Shown piece by piece: positions 5,944 through 12,167 of a stretch of DNA of 16,983 bases. The notes under the pieces were generated by a model that made no database searches, had not been told where the DNA came from, and worked only from the letters and a program-made list of their open reading frames with translations. The DNA comes from Mageeibacillus sp. UBA5747 (GTDB lineage: Bacteria; Bacillota; Clostridia; Saccharofermentanales; UBA5734): positions 325-17,307 of the forward strand of contig DIFN01000080.1 in the NCBI GenBank assembly GCA_002419145.1, read 5' to 3'. Both the position numbers and the translations under genes were made by a program. Position 1 is the stretch's first letter; each line of letters opens with the position of its first letter.

Positions 5944-8421
5944 ATGGAATCTTTTGAGAAATTGGGCGCATTTTACCTGGGCAGACCCTGTGATCCTGAG
6001 ACCCTGGCACCCCAAGAGGGCTATCTGCTCTACGATGCCAAGGATTTGACCACCCACGCCGTCTGTGTTGGCATGACCGGCAGCGGCAAAACCGGTTTGG
6101 GCATCAGTCTGCTGGAAGAAGCTGCCCTCGATCAGGTACCGGCGATCATCATCGATCCCAAAGGTGACATGGCCAATTTGCTCCTGACCTTCCCGGATCT
6201 GGCGGCAGAAGATTTCTTGCCCTGGGTGCAGGAGGCCGATGCCACGCGCCAGGGCCAGACAGTTGAGGCCTATGCCGAGAATCAGGCCGGATTCTGGCGC
6301 CAGGGCCTCCAGGACTGGGGTCAGGATGGCGAGCGGATCCGCCAGCTGCGCCAGGCGGCTGAATTTGCTCTCTATACCCCGGGTAGTACGGCAGCCACCC
6401 CGGTCTCGATACTCAAATCCTTCGCCGCTCCATCGCCTGCGATTCTGGCCGATGATGAGCTGCTGCGCGAACAAGCCGCCGGGACTGCGGCCAGTTTGCT
6501 CGGCCTTCTCGGCCTGGACGCCGATCCTGTCAAGAGCCGCGATCATATCCTGCTGACCACGATTTTGCTCCAGGACTGGCAGCAGGGCCGGGATCTTGAT
6601 CTTGCGGGTTTGATAGCCCGGATTCAGACCCCACCCTTCAGCCAGATGGGTATTTTGCCACTTGATGCGTTCTATCCGGCCCAGGATCGGCTCACTTTGG
6701 CCCTCCAGTTCAACAACCTGCTCGCTTCACCCTCTTTTGCCGGTTGGCTCCAGGGTGAACCGCTTGATCTGGACCGCATCTTATACACTGCGTCTGGCAA
6801 ATCGCGGCTGGCCATTTTCTCGATTGCCCATCTCAGTGAAACGGAGCGCCAGTTTTTCGTCACGCTGCTTTTGAATCAGACGATCAGCTGGATGCGCCGC
6901 CAATCAGGTTCTTCCAGCCTGCGCGCGATCCTGTACATGGATGAGATCTACGGCTATTTTCCGCCGGTGGCCAATCCGCCCGCCAAGGCGCCGCTGCTGA
7001 CTTTGCTCAAACAGGCTCGGGCTTACGGGCTCGGAGTCGTCCTGACAACCCAGAATCCGGTCGACCTTGATTACAAAGGTCTGTCCAATACCGGGACCTG
7101 GTTCATTGGCCGGTTGCAGACTGAGCGCGATAAACTCCGGGTGCTCGAAGGACTCGAAGGTGCTTCGGCTGCCCAAGGCCAAGTCTTTGACCGGGCCCGG
7201 ATGGAACAGATTCTTTCCGGTCTCGGTAACCGGACCTTTCTGCTGCACAATGTCCATGATGATGAGCCCCAGCTGTTCCAGACCCGCTGGACGATGTCCT
7301 ACCTTTGTGGTCCGTTGACCCGGCCGCAGCTGCAGCGTCTGGCCCAGATCCCTGCCGCAGCGCCGGCCACTCTGACTCCGGCCGTGTCCTCCTCGCCGCT
7401 ATCTGATGCTTCAGCTGCCCCGGCTGCCCCGGCTGCCCCGACTACCCCGGCTGCCCCGGCTGCCCCGGCTGCGGTTCCCCCCTTGCTGCCCCAGGGGATC
7501 CGGCAAGCCTTTCTACCTCTGCGTATCAGACCAGACAGCTCAAACCGTCCGGTCTATCGACCGATGCTGCTCGGCCAATCTCAGGTCTTGTTCAAGACCG
7601 ACCAAACAGGCGGTGTTCAGACCCGGGACGTAACCACCCTGGCCCCTGTGCAGGAGGCCTTGGTCCCGGTCGACTGGGACCAGGCAGAAACGATCGATAT
7701 CCCCTTGTCAGATCTCGACCAGACCCCCGAGGCAGGACTGTCTTTTGCCCCGTTGCCATCTGCCGCAACTAAAGCGGCCAGCTTTACAGCTTGGGAACGT
7801 GATCTGAAGCAGTGGCTGTACCAGACCAGCGAACTGGAAATTTTGCAATGCCCGGTCTTGAAACTGAAAGCCGCACCCGGCGAGTCGGAGCGCGATTTCC
7901 GGATCCGCCTGACTTTGGCGGCCCACGAAGCCCGGGATGCAGCCATCGACCCATTGCGCCAGAAATACGCGGCTAAGATCTCGTCGCTCGAGGAAAAAAT
8001 CCGCAAAGCTGAACAGGCGGTGGACCGCGAGCAGCAACAGGCTCACCAGCAGCAAATGCAGACAGCGATTTCGATCGGGACCACGTTGTTGAGCGCCTTC
8101 ATGGGGAAAAAGAAGGTCAGCACATCCTCGCTCGGCCGGGCGACCACGGCAGCCAGAGGAGCCAGCCGGGCGCTGAAAGAACAAGGCGATATCTCCCGCT
8201 CCAAGGAATCTGTCGAGGTCTACCGCCAGGACCTTTCGGATCTGCAGCAAGCGGCTGAATCAGAAATCGCCAAACTTGCGGTGCGCTACGATCCGGACCA
8301 GCTGGAAATCACCCGGACGCTGGTCCGGCCGACCAAACAGAACATCCAGGTCCAAGCGCTGGTCCTGGCCTGGGCCCCAGTGATTCCGGATGGACAAGGC
8401 GGCTACGAGCGCGCTTTCTAA
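5944..8421 (+). CDS. HerA/FtsK-like P-loop ATPase (DUF87-type), function unknown
   Basis: An 825-residue soluble ATPase. Walker A G-M-T-G-S-G-K-T is at 43-50. An I-I-I-D-P-K-G-D strand is at 68-75. The Walker B-like L-Y-M-D-E has its acidic pair at D333-E334, followed by T-T-Q-N-P at 368-372, all typical of the HerA/FtsK/VirD4 fold. An Ala/Pro linker (about 491-512) separates the ATPase from the C-terminal half, which holds two charged helical stretches likely to form coiled coils (about 674-710 and 753-783). From memory, homologues with the same N-terminus (M-E-x-F-E-K-L-G-A-F-Y-L-G) and the same C-terminal half occur in several phyla, so it appears full length. Start: ATG 5944 with GAGG 6 nt upstream; the longer TTG start at 5866 adds 26 unconserved residues. 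No NurA, SIR2 or other HerA partner is adjacent. Role in DNA or protein translocation is inference. Confidence 0.85.
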   Translation: MESFEKLGAFYLGRPCDPETLAPQEGYLLYDAKDLTTHAVCVGMTGSGKTGLGISLLEEAALDQVPAIIIDPKGDMANLLLTFPDLAAEDFLPWVQEADATRQGQTVEAYAENQAGFWRQGLQDWGQDGERIRQLRQAAEFALYTPGSTAATPVSILKSFAAPSPAILADDELLREQAAGTAASLLGLLGLDADPVKSRDHILLTTILLQDWQQGRDLDLAGLIARIQTPPFSQMGILPLDAFYPAQDRLTLALQFNNLLASPSFAGWLQGEPLDLDRILYTASGKSRLAIFSIAHLSETERQFFVTLLLNQTISWMRRQSGSSSLRAILYMDEIYGYFPPVANPPAKAPLLTLLKQARAYGLGVVLTTQNPVDLDYKGLSNTGTWFIGRLQTERDKLRVLEGLEGASAAQGQVFDRARMEQILSGLGNRTFLLHNVHDDEPQLFQTRWTMSYLCGPLTRPQLQRLAQIPAAAPATLTPAVSSSPLSDASAAPAAPAAPTTPAAPAAPAAVPPLLPQGIRQAFLPLRIRPDSSNRPVYRPMLLGQSQVLFKTDQTGGVQTRDVTTLAPVQEALVPVDWDQAETIDIPLSDLDQTPEAGLSFAPLPSAATKAASFTAWERDLKQWLYQTSELEILQCPVLKLKAAPGESERDFRIRLTLAAHEARDAAIDPLRQKYAAKISSLEEKIRKAEQAVDREQQQAHQQQMQTAISIGTTLLSAFMGKKKVSTSSLGRATTAARGASRALKEQGDISRSKESVEVYRQDLSDLQQAAESEIAKLAVRYDPDQLEITRTLVRPTKQNIQVQALVLAWAPVIPDGQGGYERAF
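7414..7467 (+). repeat. Six tandem 9-bp repeats encoding an Ala/Pro linker
   Basis: Unit GCTGCCCCG, six copies in phase with codons; the fourth copy is changed to ACTACCCCG. It encodes A-A-P repeats joining the ATPase domain to the C-terminal half. Such repeats vary in copy number by slippage. Confidence 0.9.
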
Positions 8422-8438
8422 GGTTCATAGCTGTCTTT

Positions 8439-8478
8439 GCTGCCAGGTCTAGCTTTGCTTGGCAGTTTACTTGGCAGC
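8439..8478 (+). terminator. Weak inverted repeat between convergent ATPase and LysE genes
   Basis: GCTGCCA (8439-8445) can pair with TGGCAGC (8472-8478), or its CTGCCA with TGGCAG at 8460-8465. The two right arms lie in a direct repeat CTTGGCAG (8458-8465, 8470-8477). The only T-rich trailer is TTTACTT, so terminator function is uncertain. Confidence 0.3.
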
Positions 8479-8493
8479 GATAAGGGCCTGGGA

Positions 8494-8955
8494 TCAGAGA
8501 TACAGCGACAGAGCGCTGCCTGCCAGAAGAACGGCCAGGATGCTGTTCATCAGATAGGGCGTGTTAAAAGTCGAGGCGATGCTCAGGCTGAAAATGATCA
8601 CTTTGGGATTCATGAATTGCATGGAAAAACCGGTCAGGAAATTGCCCGCAGCAGAAGGAGCGCTGGCTTTTCCTTTCCCATGGCCCCAGACGAAGGTGAA
8701 GGCGAGCCACAAGATATAGGCTGTGCCGATGATTTGCAGGACTGGCTTGATGGCAGGCAAGGTACGCGTCAGATAGAAATTGAACGTCGTGACCAGGCCG
8801 ATGACGGCCAGAAAACCGGCATACATGCCCAGGTTCAGGCGAAAACTGTTGCGAAAGCCAACCTGGGCGGCCCGGGTCATGGACAAAATGTTGTTGGGTC
8901 CTGGCGTGAAGGTCGATACTAGCAAGATGACGATAAAAGAGACAAAATTGGGCAT
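8494..8955 (-). CDS. LysE/RhtB-family amino-acid exporter, C-terminally shortened
   Basis: A 153-residue membrane protein. The N-terminus carries the family hallmark T-P-G-P-N-N (residues 18-23 region), followed by hydrophobic segments and the conserved Q-F-M-N-P-K motif before the fourth helix. LysE/RhtB proteins export amino acids or related metabolites and are usually about 190-210 residues. This one stops after A-L-S-L-Y-L, about 40-50 residues early, so the last one or two helices are missing. Only 72 nt separate the stop from the convergent ATPase gene, too short for the missing part, and other frames there do not encode it. It is either a decayed gene after a 3' deletion or a short variant. 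The ATG at 8955 is chosen because it starts directly before the first helix; the frame is open 60 nt further upstream. Confidence 0.75.
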   Translation of the reverse strand: MPNFVSFIVILLVSTFTPGPNNILSMTRAAQVGFRNSFRLNLGMYAGFLAVIGLVTTFNFYLTRTLPAIKPVLQIIGTAYILWLAFTFVWGHGKGKASAPSAAGNFLTGFSMQFMNPKVIIFSLSIASTFNTPYLMNSILAVLLAGSALSLYL

Positions 8956-9011
8956 GATGGTGCGACCTGTCCAGACTCGCCTGGGAGGCGCAAAAATGCT
9001 GGCGCAGTAGG

Positions 9012-9176
9012 TCAATGCAGGGTCGTGCCGATCGTACAGCCCGCCCCGGCGGGGGCATTCGGCATGATCCGGATCTGGTTGCCGGTGCCAAAGGGCTGGT
9101 CGAGCACACGCCGGATTTGGCTCAGAGCTTCCTCTACGAGGGTGATGGTCGAATCGCTGCTGACAAGAAGGACCAT
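9012..9176 (-). CDS. Hypothetical 54-residue ORF between the VanZ-like and LysE genes
   Basis: The frame starts M-V-L-L-V-S-S-D-S and ends C-T-I-G-T-T-L-H. It is predicted to have strand-helix-strand character: a hydrophobic start, an amphipathic helix around LVEEALSQIRRVL, then IRIMP. No family was recognised and no strong ribosome binding site is present. It lies 57 nt after the VanZ-like stop and 56 nt before the LysE start on the same strand, filling the gap between them. It may be a real small gene, the 3' fragment of a lost gene, or chance. Confidence 0.3.
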   Translation of the reverse strand: MVLLVSSDSTITLVEEALSQIRRVLDQPFGTGNQIRIMPNAPAGAGCTIGTTLH

Positions 9177-9230
9177 CGCAGAAACCCGGATTTCTTTTGG
9201 TGACTATTCAGACGGCGTCGTTGCTGGCGA

Positions 9231-9734
9231 TCAAACAACCCTGATTGAGTCATCGACCGGTTTGGGATCCATTGGCAACTGATCGCCGAATAAACGCTGT
9301 ACGCCATGGATCAGGGACATCCCGGCTGCAAAGCCTGCCAGATCAATAAGGACATCACGCAGCTCTCCTGACCGACCCGGAACAAAAACCTGGTGGGATT
9401 CATCAAAATCTGCGGCCAAGAGGCCAAACACAAGAAGCCGCAGGGATAAGCGCCGATCATCAGATAAGTAGCTAAGAATCCCCAGAATCAGATAATTGGC
9501 AAAGTGCGCGGTCTTGCGGATGATCGTCTGAGCCAGCGGGGCGAGAAAAACGGACCGAGGAATGAATCCATCCGTCTGGTCGGCCAGCCATAGCAGGACA
9601 CTGCCACTCAGCTGCGAGGACTCGGACGCTGGCTGACTGGAGAACCAGAACATCACCCCCAGCCACACAAGGGTCAAAAAGCCAAACCAGCGGCCGCGCC
9701 AGTTTTTCAGTCGATTGATTGCATCCTTTATCAT
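9231..9734 (-). CDS. VanZ-like membrane protein
   Basis: A 167-residue membrane protein of the VanZ-like family. The first helix ends in W-F-S-S-Q-P-A, followed by K74-T-A-H77-F on the second hydrophobic segment. The signature loop D111-E-x-H-Q115-x-F-V-P-G-R-S-G leads into D-V-L-I-D-L-A-G of the last helix. Canonical VanZ gives low-level teicoplanin resistance, but most chromosomal relatives have no known role; no glycopeptide-resistance genes are nearby. The ATG at 9734 is taken because the -10 box of a good promoter ends 6 nt before it; the upstream part of the open frame (to 9794) lies in promoter DNA. Probable first gene of a minus-strand unit with the small ORF and the LysE-like gene. 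Confidence 0.85.
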   Translation of the reverse strand: MIKDAINRLKNWRGRWFGFLTLVWLGVMFWFSSQPASESSQLSGSVLLWLADQTDGFIPRSVFLAPLAQTIIRKTAHFANYLILGILSYLSDDRRLSLRLLVFGLLAADFDESHQVFVPGRSGELRDVLIDLAGFAAGMSLIHGVQRLFGDQLPMDPKPVDDSIRVV

Positions 9735-9740
9735 TTGTCC

Positions 9741-9769
9741 AGTATAAGCGGTATTCTGGCCGGGTTCAA
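9741..9769 (-). promoter_or_regulatory. Promoter of the VanZ-like gene
   Basis: On the minus strand TTGAAC (9764-9769), 17-nt spacer, TATACT (9741-9746). The expected start, about 7 nt past the -10 box, falls on the A of the ATG at 9734. That suggests a leaderless transcript. Confidence 0.6.
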
Positions 9770-9794
9770 CCGGCGCACAAATACCGGCGCACAA
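9769..9794. repeat. Perfect 12-bp direct repeat in the VanZ/DUF3842 divergent promoter region
   Basis: ACCGGCGCACAA at 9769-9780 and 9783-9794, 14-bp period. The first copy touches the -35 box of the VanZ-like promoter; both lie upstream of the -35 box of the opposite promoter. Could be a tandem regulator site or a small duplication. Confidence 0.8.
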
Positions 9795-9808
9795 GCGAGG
9801 CCCTTTTC

Positions 9809-9837
9809 ATGACAGAAAGAAATCCTTTTGCTATGAT
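9809..9837 (+). promoter_or_regulatory. Promoter of the DUF3842 gene
   Basis: ATGACA (9809-9814), 17-nt spacer, TATGAT (9832-9837) preceded by TGC (extended -10). Predicted start near 9844, about 38 nt before the ATG. Confidence 0.6.
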
Positions 9838-9881
9838 CGATACAGATTACGTAACCAATGGGGACAAGGGGGATATGAATC

Positions 9882-10292
9882 ATGCGGATTGCAGTCATAG
9901 ATGGCCAAGGTGGCGGAATTGGCCGCCTGATTGTGGAGAAGCTGCGCCAGTCTCTGGGCGCACAAGCCCAAATCCTGGCCCTCGGCACCAATTCCCTGGC
10001 CACTGCGAGCATGCTCAAAGCTGGTGCAACCGAAGGGGCTACCGGTGAAAGTGCCATCGTCTATAACAGCAGCAAAGTCGACCTGATCCTCGGCCCGATC
10101 GGCATCATCAGTGCCTATGCTCTGATGGGAGAACTCTCCCCGACCATGGCCCAGGCAATCGCCGCCAGTCCAGCACAAAAACTCCTCGTCCCGATGAATA
10201 AATGCAACATCGTCATCGCCGGCGTCGAAGCAAAAACCGTGCCCCAGCTGGTTGATGAACTTGTAACCCTGGTCAAGGCCAGGATGCCTTAG
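9882..10292 (+). CDS. DUF3842 family protein
   Basis: A 136-residue soluble protein matching the DUF3842 family, found mainly in anaerobic Bacillota and of unknown function. It begins M-R-I-A-V-I-D-G-Q-G-G-G-I-G, a Rossmann-like nucleotide-binding turn at residues 7-14, and alternates strands and helices to the end. A conserved-looking segment L-V-P-M-N-K-C-N-I lies near residues 102-110. The ribosome binding site is AAGGGGGA about 8 nt before the ATG. It has its own promoter and is transcribed away from the VanZ-like gene. It is the last clearly GC-rich gene before the AT-rich sugar locus. Confidence 0.88.
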   Translation: MRIAVIDGQGGGIGRLIVEKLRQSLGAQAQILALGTNSLATASMLKAGATEGATGESAIVYNSSKVDLILGPIGIISAYALMGELSPTMAQAIAASPAQKLLVPMNKCNIVIAGVEAKTVPQLVDELVTLVKARMP

Positions 10293-10385
10293 AGAATGCC
10301 AGGCACCTTATCAGAACCGATATGCTAACCGTGCAATATTCAGGTTTCTTACCCTCTGAGCGACCACAAACAAATGGGATAAGTC

Positions 10386-10541
10386 TGCCCATTTTGCGGT
10401 CAAAGCTGCAGAAAAGGACACAAAACCAAGAAAAATGGCTCTCAGAAGCGGCACTACTTGCTGCTTGCTCGAAGCAATTTGCCCAATCAGAGGACACAAG
10501 CAGAGGAACCCATATTAATCAGTGGTTCCCTAAATCTATGA
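10386..10541 (+). pseudogene. Possible transposase zinc-ribbon remnant
   Basis: One frame reads V-C-P-F-C-G-Q-S-C-R-K-G-H-K-T-K-K-N-G-S-Q-K-R-H-Y, resembling the C-x-x-C...K-N-G...Q-x-R zinc ribbon at the start of several IS transposase families, ending at a TGA at 10539. It is preceded by an in-frame TAA, lacks the second Cys pair, and has no catalytic domain after it. Position at the composition boundary fits a decayed element. The match is by eye and short. Confidence 0.25.
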
Positions 10542-10565
10542 CTAAACTATTTTAAACCTCCAAAG

Positions 10566-10577
10566 TTTAGCGATTAA
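10566..10577. promoter_or_regulatory. Upstream operator-like site (copy 1)
   Basis: TTTAGCGATTAA, 10 of 12 positions identical to the palindrome at 10655-10666. It is flanked as AGTTTA...TAAACT, which gives extra dyad symmetry. Centre is 89 bp upstream of copy 2, similar to the spacing of looping lac operators. Inferred target of the LacI-family regulator at 14059. Confidence 0.45.
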
Positions 10578-10611
10578 ACTTAGGTCATTGGGAGAACCTT
10601 TGGTGTCTGTA

Positions 10612-10638
10612 TTGTGAATGCAAAAGGGCTATGATAAT
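10612..10638 (+). promoter_or_regulatory. Candidate promoter of the sugar transporter operon
   Basis: TTGTGA (10612-10617), 15-nt spacer, GATAAT (10633-10638). An alternative -10, TAATAT at 10635-10640, has a 17-nt spacer. The start would fall near 10645-10647, directly before operator copy 2. Neither pairing is ideal. Confidence 0.4.
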
Positions 10639-10653
10639 ATCCGTCCATAGAAG

Positions 10654-10667
10654 ATTTAGCGCTAAAT
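10654..10667. promoter_or_regulatory. Main operator: 14-bp perfect palindrome (copy 2)
   Basis: ATTTAGCGCTAAAT is fully self-complementary with a central CG step, the shape expected of LacI-family operators where the hinge helix leucines insert at CG. It lies just downstream of the candidate -10 box and 89 bp from the solute-binding protein ATG, so binding would block transcription of the operon. Confidence 0.6.
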
Positions 10668-10755
10668 ATATTTCTGAATATCGCATTAGTTCTCACTAAA
10701 TGCTCAAAAATTCGCAGTGCTGTTAAATTGATCAACAGCTCAATTGGAGGTCAAC

Positions 10756-12069
10756 ATGAAAAAATGGCTGTCTTTTGTTATGTCCATAACTCTTGCAGTC
10801 GGACTGCTCGCTGGTTGCGCATCGACCGCGACCCCATCAGCTGCGCCGGCAGAATCATCGACTGAAACCACGGCTCCGGCTGCTACCTCGTCAGTTGATT
10901 CGATCACGCTCTATCAAAATAAAGTTGAAATTGATGAACAACTCAAAGCTTTTGCTGCTGAATACAGCAATACTGCTGGCGTGACTGTCAACATTGAAAC
11001 AGTCGGTGGAGGCGCTGACTTCGGCGGCTCCCTGAAGGCTAAATTTGCTTCAGGTGCCGCACCTGACATTTTTGTCATCGATGGCCCTTCCGGATATGAA
11101 CTCTGGAAAGACTCTATCGCTGATCTTTCTGATCAGGCTTGGGTCAGCGACACTGACTTCGGATTCAAAAATCCTGAAGGCAAAGTTGTAGGTTTCCCGG
11201 TCGCTATCGAAGGCTATGGCATGGCTTATAACAAAGACATCCTGGCTAAGGCAGGAGTGGATCCGGCTACCTTAACAACGATTGACGGCTACAAAGCTGC
11301 TTTCGAAAAAATTGACAGTCAGAAAGAAGATCTGGGACTGGACTCCGTTGTTTCCATGGCTGCCTCAACTGGCACTGGTATGACCTGGGTTACCGGTCTT
11401 CACAACTTCAACGTCTATTTAGCAGCGGGGCTGCCGATTGGCGATACATCCATTGTGGATAAAATGAACAACGGCGAAGTCGATGCAGATCGTTTGGCAC
11501 AGTATGCGGATTACGTTGCACTGTTGTTCCAATACTCCAACAAAGACATCCTGTTGAACGGTAACTATGACGCTCAGGCTCAAGCTTTTGCCATGGGCAA
11601 AACAGCTTTTATTCATCAGGGCAACTGGCTCGATCCGACCCTGGTTACTTTAGGCGCAACTTTTGACATGGCTTACGCTCCTCATGCTCCCTTCTCAACA
11701 CCGACTGATGGTGTTCTCGCTGCGCCACCGTCCTGGTACTGTGTCAATAGCCAAAGCGCAGGTGCTGAAGAAGCCAAAAAATTCCTGACTGCTATTGCCA
11801 CAACCGAGGCGGGCCATAAATACATGGTTGAAGAAGCTGGTATGATTCCAGCTTTCAAATCAGTCCAGCTGAAACCTACCCTGCCACTCTCCAAGAGCAT
11901 CATGGAATGGGCAGCCGCTGGCAAAACCTATGACTGGCATTTTGGCAAAATGCCTGATGGATTTGGCATGAACACCTTGGGCCCGATCTATGAACAACTT
12001 GCTGCAGGCAACATTGACACAAAAACTTTTGCAGAAATGGTAACCTCAGAAATCAATGCCCTCAAATAA
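10756..12069 (+). CDS. Sugar ABC transporter solute-binding lipoprotein (CUT1, family 1)
   Basis: A 437-residue extracellular lipoprotein that captures a sugar or oligosaccharide for the following permeases. It has a lipoprotein signal peptide: M-K-K, a hydrophobic core, then lipobox L-A-G-C with Cys at residue 21. A Ser/Thr/Ala/Pro-rich linker runs to about residue 48. The mature part follows the family 1 (MalE-like) pattern, with I-T-L-Y-Q-N near the start, A-P-D-I-F-V near 109-114, and an aromatic-rich C-terminal half (W-x-x-P, F-x-H-Q-G-N-W). Ribosome binding site GGAGG lies 5 nt before ATG 10756; a TTG 12 nt upstream is not needed. Substrate not determinable directly; the linked GH13 gene suggests isomalto- or malto-oligosaccharides. 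GC content is intermediate between the left part and the permeases. Confidence 0.92.
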   Translation: MKKWLSFVMSITLAVGLLAGCASTATPSAAPAESSTETTAPAATSSVDSITLYQNKVEIDEQLKAFAAEYSNTAGVTVNIETVGGGADFGGSLKAKFASGAAPDIFVIDGPSGYELWKDSIADLSDQAWVSDTDFGFKNPEGKVVGFPVAIEGYGMAYNKDILAKAGVDPATLTTIDGYKAAFEKIDSQKEDLGLDSVVSMAASTGTGMTWVTGLHNFNVYLAAGLPIGDTSIVDKMNNGEVDADRLAQYADYVALLFQYSNKDILLNGNYDAQAQAFAMGKTAFIHQGNWLDPTLVTLGATFDMAYAPHAPFSTPTDGVLAAPPSWYCVNSQSAGAEEAKKFLTAIATTEAGHKYMVEEAGMIPAFKSVQLKPTLPLSKSIMEWAAAGKTYDWHFGKMPDGFGMNTLGPIYEQLAAGNIDTKTFAEMVTSEINALK

Positions 12070-12088
12070 TTCGCAATCATTTCTCTTC

Positions 12089-12127
12089 TTGGGAAAGGCA
12101 GGTCGCAAGGCCTGCCTTTCTTCCCAA
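12089..12127 (+). terminator. Strong hairpin between binding protein and permease genes (attenuator/partial terminator)
   Basis: GAAAGGCAGG (12093-12102) pairs perfectly with CCTGCCTTTC (12111-12120) around an 8-nt loop, and TTGG/CCAA flank it (12089-12092/12124-12127). No clean T-tract follows. Such hairpins after binding-protein genes commonly stabilise the upstream mRNA and lower permease expression. Confidence 0.6.
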
Positions 12128-12167
12128 AGGATTAGCTTATTGTGCCGTGACAGTCCAGGAGATAATT

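Larger units (their letters stand above)
10293..10755. other. Intergenic region between DUF3842 and sugar operon
   Basis: This 463-bp stretch has no convincing gene. It holds a possible transposase remnant (10386-10541), a GGAACC/GGTTCC hairpin (10505-10510/10524-10529) with a 13-nt loop, two operator-like sites (10566 and 10654), a candidate promoter (10612-10638), and two overlapping hairpins before the solute-binding protein start. GC content drops across it. Confidence 0.6.

Noticed and set aside
5944..9015. HerA-based phage-defence island
   Set aside because: No NurA, SIR2, DUF4297 or other effector lies nearby, and the flanking genes are metal, exporter and membrane functions.
9025..9282. 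Plus-strand 85-codon open frame
   Set aside because: It overlaps the 3' end of the VanZ-like gene on the opposite strand, lacks a good ribosome binding site and resembles no family.
10273..10497. Minus-strand 74-codon open frame overlapping the DUF3842 3' end
   Set aside because: Ser/Cys/Phe-rich low-complexity product, no ribosome binding site, and antisense to the possible transposase remnant.
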